Part shown: piece by piece, positions 61,646 through 64,000 of the stretch
How positions within the stretch are numbered: position 1 is the first letter of the stretch
Layout: the number at the start of each line of letters is the position of its first letter
Assembly: GCF_020921035.1 (NCBI RefSeq)
Contig: NC_063159.1
Span: 9,278,501 to 9,342,500, forward strand
From: Rhodamnia argentea
Taxonomy: Eukaryota > Streptophyta > Magnoliopsida > Myrtales > Myrtaceae
DNA: 64,000 nucleotides
Direction: 5' to 3'
Notes under the pieces: model-generated
Databases searched by the model: none
What the model saw: the letters and a program-made list of their open reading frames with translations, nothing else
What the model was told of the DNA's origin: nothing
Translations under genes and position numbers: made by a program

Positions 61646-62760
61646 GAGGCCTGTTCCCTCCCACATTGCAACTTATTTCTGGCAGCTGAAGCAAAGTCAG
61701 CCAGCGGCTCCGATCAAGAATTTCCTAACAAATTAGTTGATCTCTGGGACCCCAAAGGGTTGGATAGAGAAAACTCTGTTCAAGGAAGTGCTGGCAAGAA
61801 AAGAAGAAAGGAGGTCGGACCGTTGGGAGGATTCAGCTGTGAAGAATTTTGCATGGCAGAAATTCTTGTTAGTAGGTTTTTCCTTTGCTAGTGTAAAATT
61901 TTGCCAATCAACCCAAAAGCTAGCTCAGTGCTTAATTTGGACTCATGAAAATCGTAGTTTGTCATGGCTCGTGGGTCCAGAAAGAACCTAGCGCTCTTGC
62001 AGGACTGCTGCAGCGAAACTTGGATTGCCAGAGCATGGGATACGGCAGCTGCTCTACTTAGTTGCTCGTGCAATTACCGAATTGGAGAACAACTCAGCAC
62101 TGTTTGGCTTTTAGGATAGGAAGTAGCAGCTTACAATTTATTTATAGGCGGGACTGGCAAGAAAATTCTTTATGGGAATGAGAAAGTTACGGCAATGCTA
62201 TTGTTTTGGTCGTAGCAATGAAATTACACTCCTGCCAAAGATATCTGGATGTGATTACTTACAAATTATTCAATGCAGGATGGGAATTGCATCACATTAG
62301 CTGAGCCTCATCGTGCATATCATCTGTTGAAGGTTCGATATCCATCATCCTAGCTTAATCGGCCGAATCGATTTTATCATGAATACCTTTGAATTTATGT
62401 CAAGATTTATAGAACAGAGAGAGATGAAAAATGCTTTCATTGTTTCGTGGGGCAAACCATTCACTCGGTGCACTTGTTTTTGCTGGAAAAAGCAGCGATA
62501 TGACCTGGTGATTCTACAAGTTACTGCCTATAAACGCTTGTCTTTATATGGATGATCAATATCTGATAGGTTTCAGATTGGATTGTTGTATGAACATTGT
62601 ATGTATTTCTCATGGTAGAAGTTCTATTAATCAACATTCCATTGACAATGAACTTTATGAGACAACGTCTCGTGTATTCTCCCTTTTTGGCAAATTGATT
62701 GCAGTGTCTTTTTACCCTCATGTGACTTACGTAAACCCATCTCATTGTTGAGAAAAAAAA
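61646..62760. other. BMS1 3' flank
   Basis: The first few hundred bases are likely the BMS1 3' untranslated region. The open frames here lack any recognisable motif. Confidence 0.4.
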
Positions 62761-64000
62761 CGAGTTTGCAACTAGGTGCTTTTATTTAGCAAAAAAAGAA
62801 ATATTCAAAGAATATATATTTTGTTAAATAACTGCTTGTATCATTTATAAATATGAACGAACGAAAAAAAATTTTGTTTACAAAATCAGACATGCGCCTA
62901 GACTCTCTTGCTGTGCAGTAAACAGAGAAAGGCCCAAGCCCAAGGATGGGAAAGTTGTTCCTTAGTAATGGCCTCCTCGTTTCATCCCATCCTCGGGCAC
63001 GTTTTCTTTTTCCTTCTGGTTTAGGCTTTGCCTTGAATCTTTTTTCGGATGATAGATCCCTTTAATTCAGTTTATATAATGTCTTTTTCGAGAGTCAGAT
63101 AAAAACAGAAAAGTGGAGGTAAAAAATAATTTATTAGACATTATCTTTATATCAAACCTGTAGAAATTTAGCTAAATTTGACCTAGATATGTGAAACAAA
63201 ATTCTGAAATTTAATGTAACAATTTAAATCGTAAGGTATCTGCTTCCATTATTAATCATCCTCCTCTTTTGTACTCTTGCTATTGTTGTTGCCGTTGCTA
63301 CTGTTGTTGCCACTAGTACGATGTTACGATTGCCCCTACTCCTATTGCTACCGCTAACACTCTTATCACCACCGCCTCTTCCTCATTTCGTTAATGCGAT
63401 TAATGTATTCCATTCTTGCCATGCTAATATAATGTAACATGTTTTTGATTGAATATTCGAAATTTGGGGACTTTTTTAAAGGAAAAGATTAATTCGAGAA
63501 TTTAAAGATAATCTTCTAGAGTTGGGACATTTGAGACCTCCATGACTTATATTCTCTCTCTTTATCCCGCTTACCCCCTTTAAACCGTCCTATTTCTATG
63601 GCTATTGTCATACTCCATTTCGTGAATAGCCCTATAAAAATTTTAGTCACATAAAACCCGTTACGGACCGCTTCAAATGATAAACTTTCAAATCTTTGAT
63701 CAAATAAACTCCCATGCAAGCTCGATCACAAGAGTCGGGTTGAAATTGGCCACTCCTTGGAAACCCTAGCTCCTCTTCCTCACAGGCAATAAATTTATCC
63801 CGGCAATAGTTAGAAGTAGTTGAGGAGTTTCCAATGACTTGTCGGCAACTAACCCCATAGAGGCGGCTTAATATAGTGCCCGGAATTGACAATTTGGTGC
63901 TACACCTAAAGGCCTAGCTTTTTTCCATGTTTGCTATACTAACTAATGAAGAATCTTATGATTGAATCTTCCCACTAAGCAGAGTCTCGCTTTATACATG
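62761..64000. other. A/T-rich spacer with a triplet-rich patch
   Basis: 63270-63375 is rich in GTTGYT/RCCACC-type triplets (low complexity). A minus-strand open frame at 63647-63892 has several Cys residues but no motif I can place. No gene is supported. Confidence 0.35.

Noticed and set aside
63270-63375. Triplet-rich patch as a CRISPR-like or satellite array
   Set aside because: Units are irregular and only a few bases long, with no spacers. It is simple low-complexity sequence.
63647-63892. Cys-containing minus-strand open frame, thought of as a receptor-kinase extracellular part
   Set aside because: No conserved domain pattern, no signal peptide and no neighbouring kinase sequence within the window.

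Overview
The window is nuclear DNA of a flowering plant, most likely a eudicot. The evidence is the many spliced genes with GT-AG introns, TIR-type resistance-gene relics, plant U6 promoters (an upstream element plus a TATA box), plant transposon families, and inserted pieces of plastid and mitochondrial DNA. A woody rosid or Myrtales relative would fit, but the sequence alone does not settle it.

Layout. 1-4910 holds the 5' part of VIPP1 (minus strand), which runs off the left edge. It sits head-to-head with DPH2 (plus, 5517-12953); a 901-bp Mutator-like element lies in the large fourth DPH2 intron. 14296-15258 is an intact class IV chitinase, and 17288-18235 is its decayed tandem copy. 18758-20693 is NRPB8, the RNA polymerase subunit RPABC3 (minus). 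From 21.6 to 35.1 kb lies a rearranged tandem duplication. Each unit carries a TIR-NBS-LRR relic (minus) followed by a U6 snRNA gene (plus). The second unit also contains a broken DUF4220/DUF594 gene and, behind its U6 gene, an intact short PPR gene (33164-34587). The first unit keeps only a relic of that PPR gene's 3' flank. 36613-44917 is a TBC-domain Rab GAP (minus). 45.2-48.0 kb is repeat-rich: a Tourist-like element, a diverged tandem repeat, and a mosaic of organelle DNA (plastid rpl16, mitochondrial nad4, plastid ndhB). 48687-61645 is the 17-exon ribosome-biogenesis GTPase gene BMS1. Its introns hold G-quadruplex motifs, a 103-bp direct repeat, a mitochondrial rps7 fragment, a Helitron-like end and what looks like a U12-type AT-AC intron. 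61.65-64.0 kb shows no gene I can support.

The intact genes are mostly single housekeeping functions: thylakoid maintenance, diphthamide synthesis, transcription, vesicle traffic, plastid RNA processing and 40S assembly. They are not an operon-like set. The changing parts of the window are the chitinase pair, the TNL/U6/PPR block and the insertions. I found no evidence of a wholly new biological system. The strongest single observation is the AT-AC intron in BMS1, whose removal restores the reading frame exactly.
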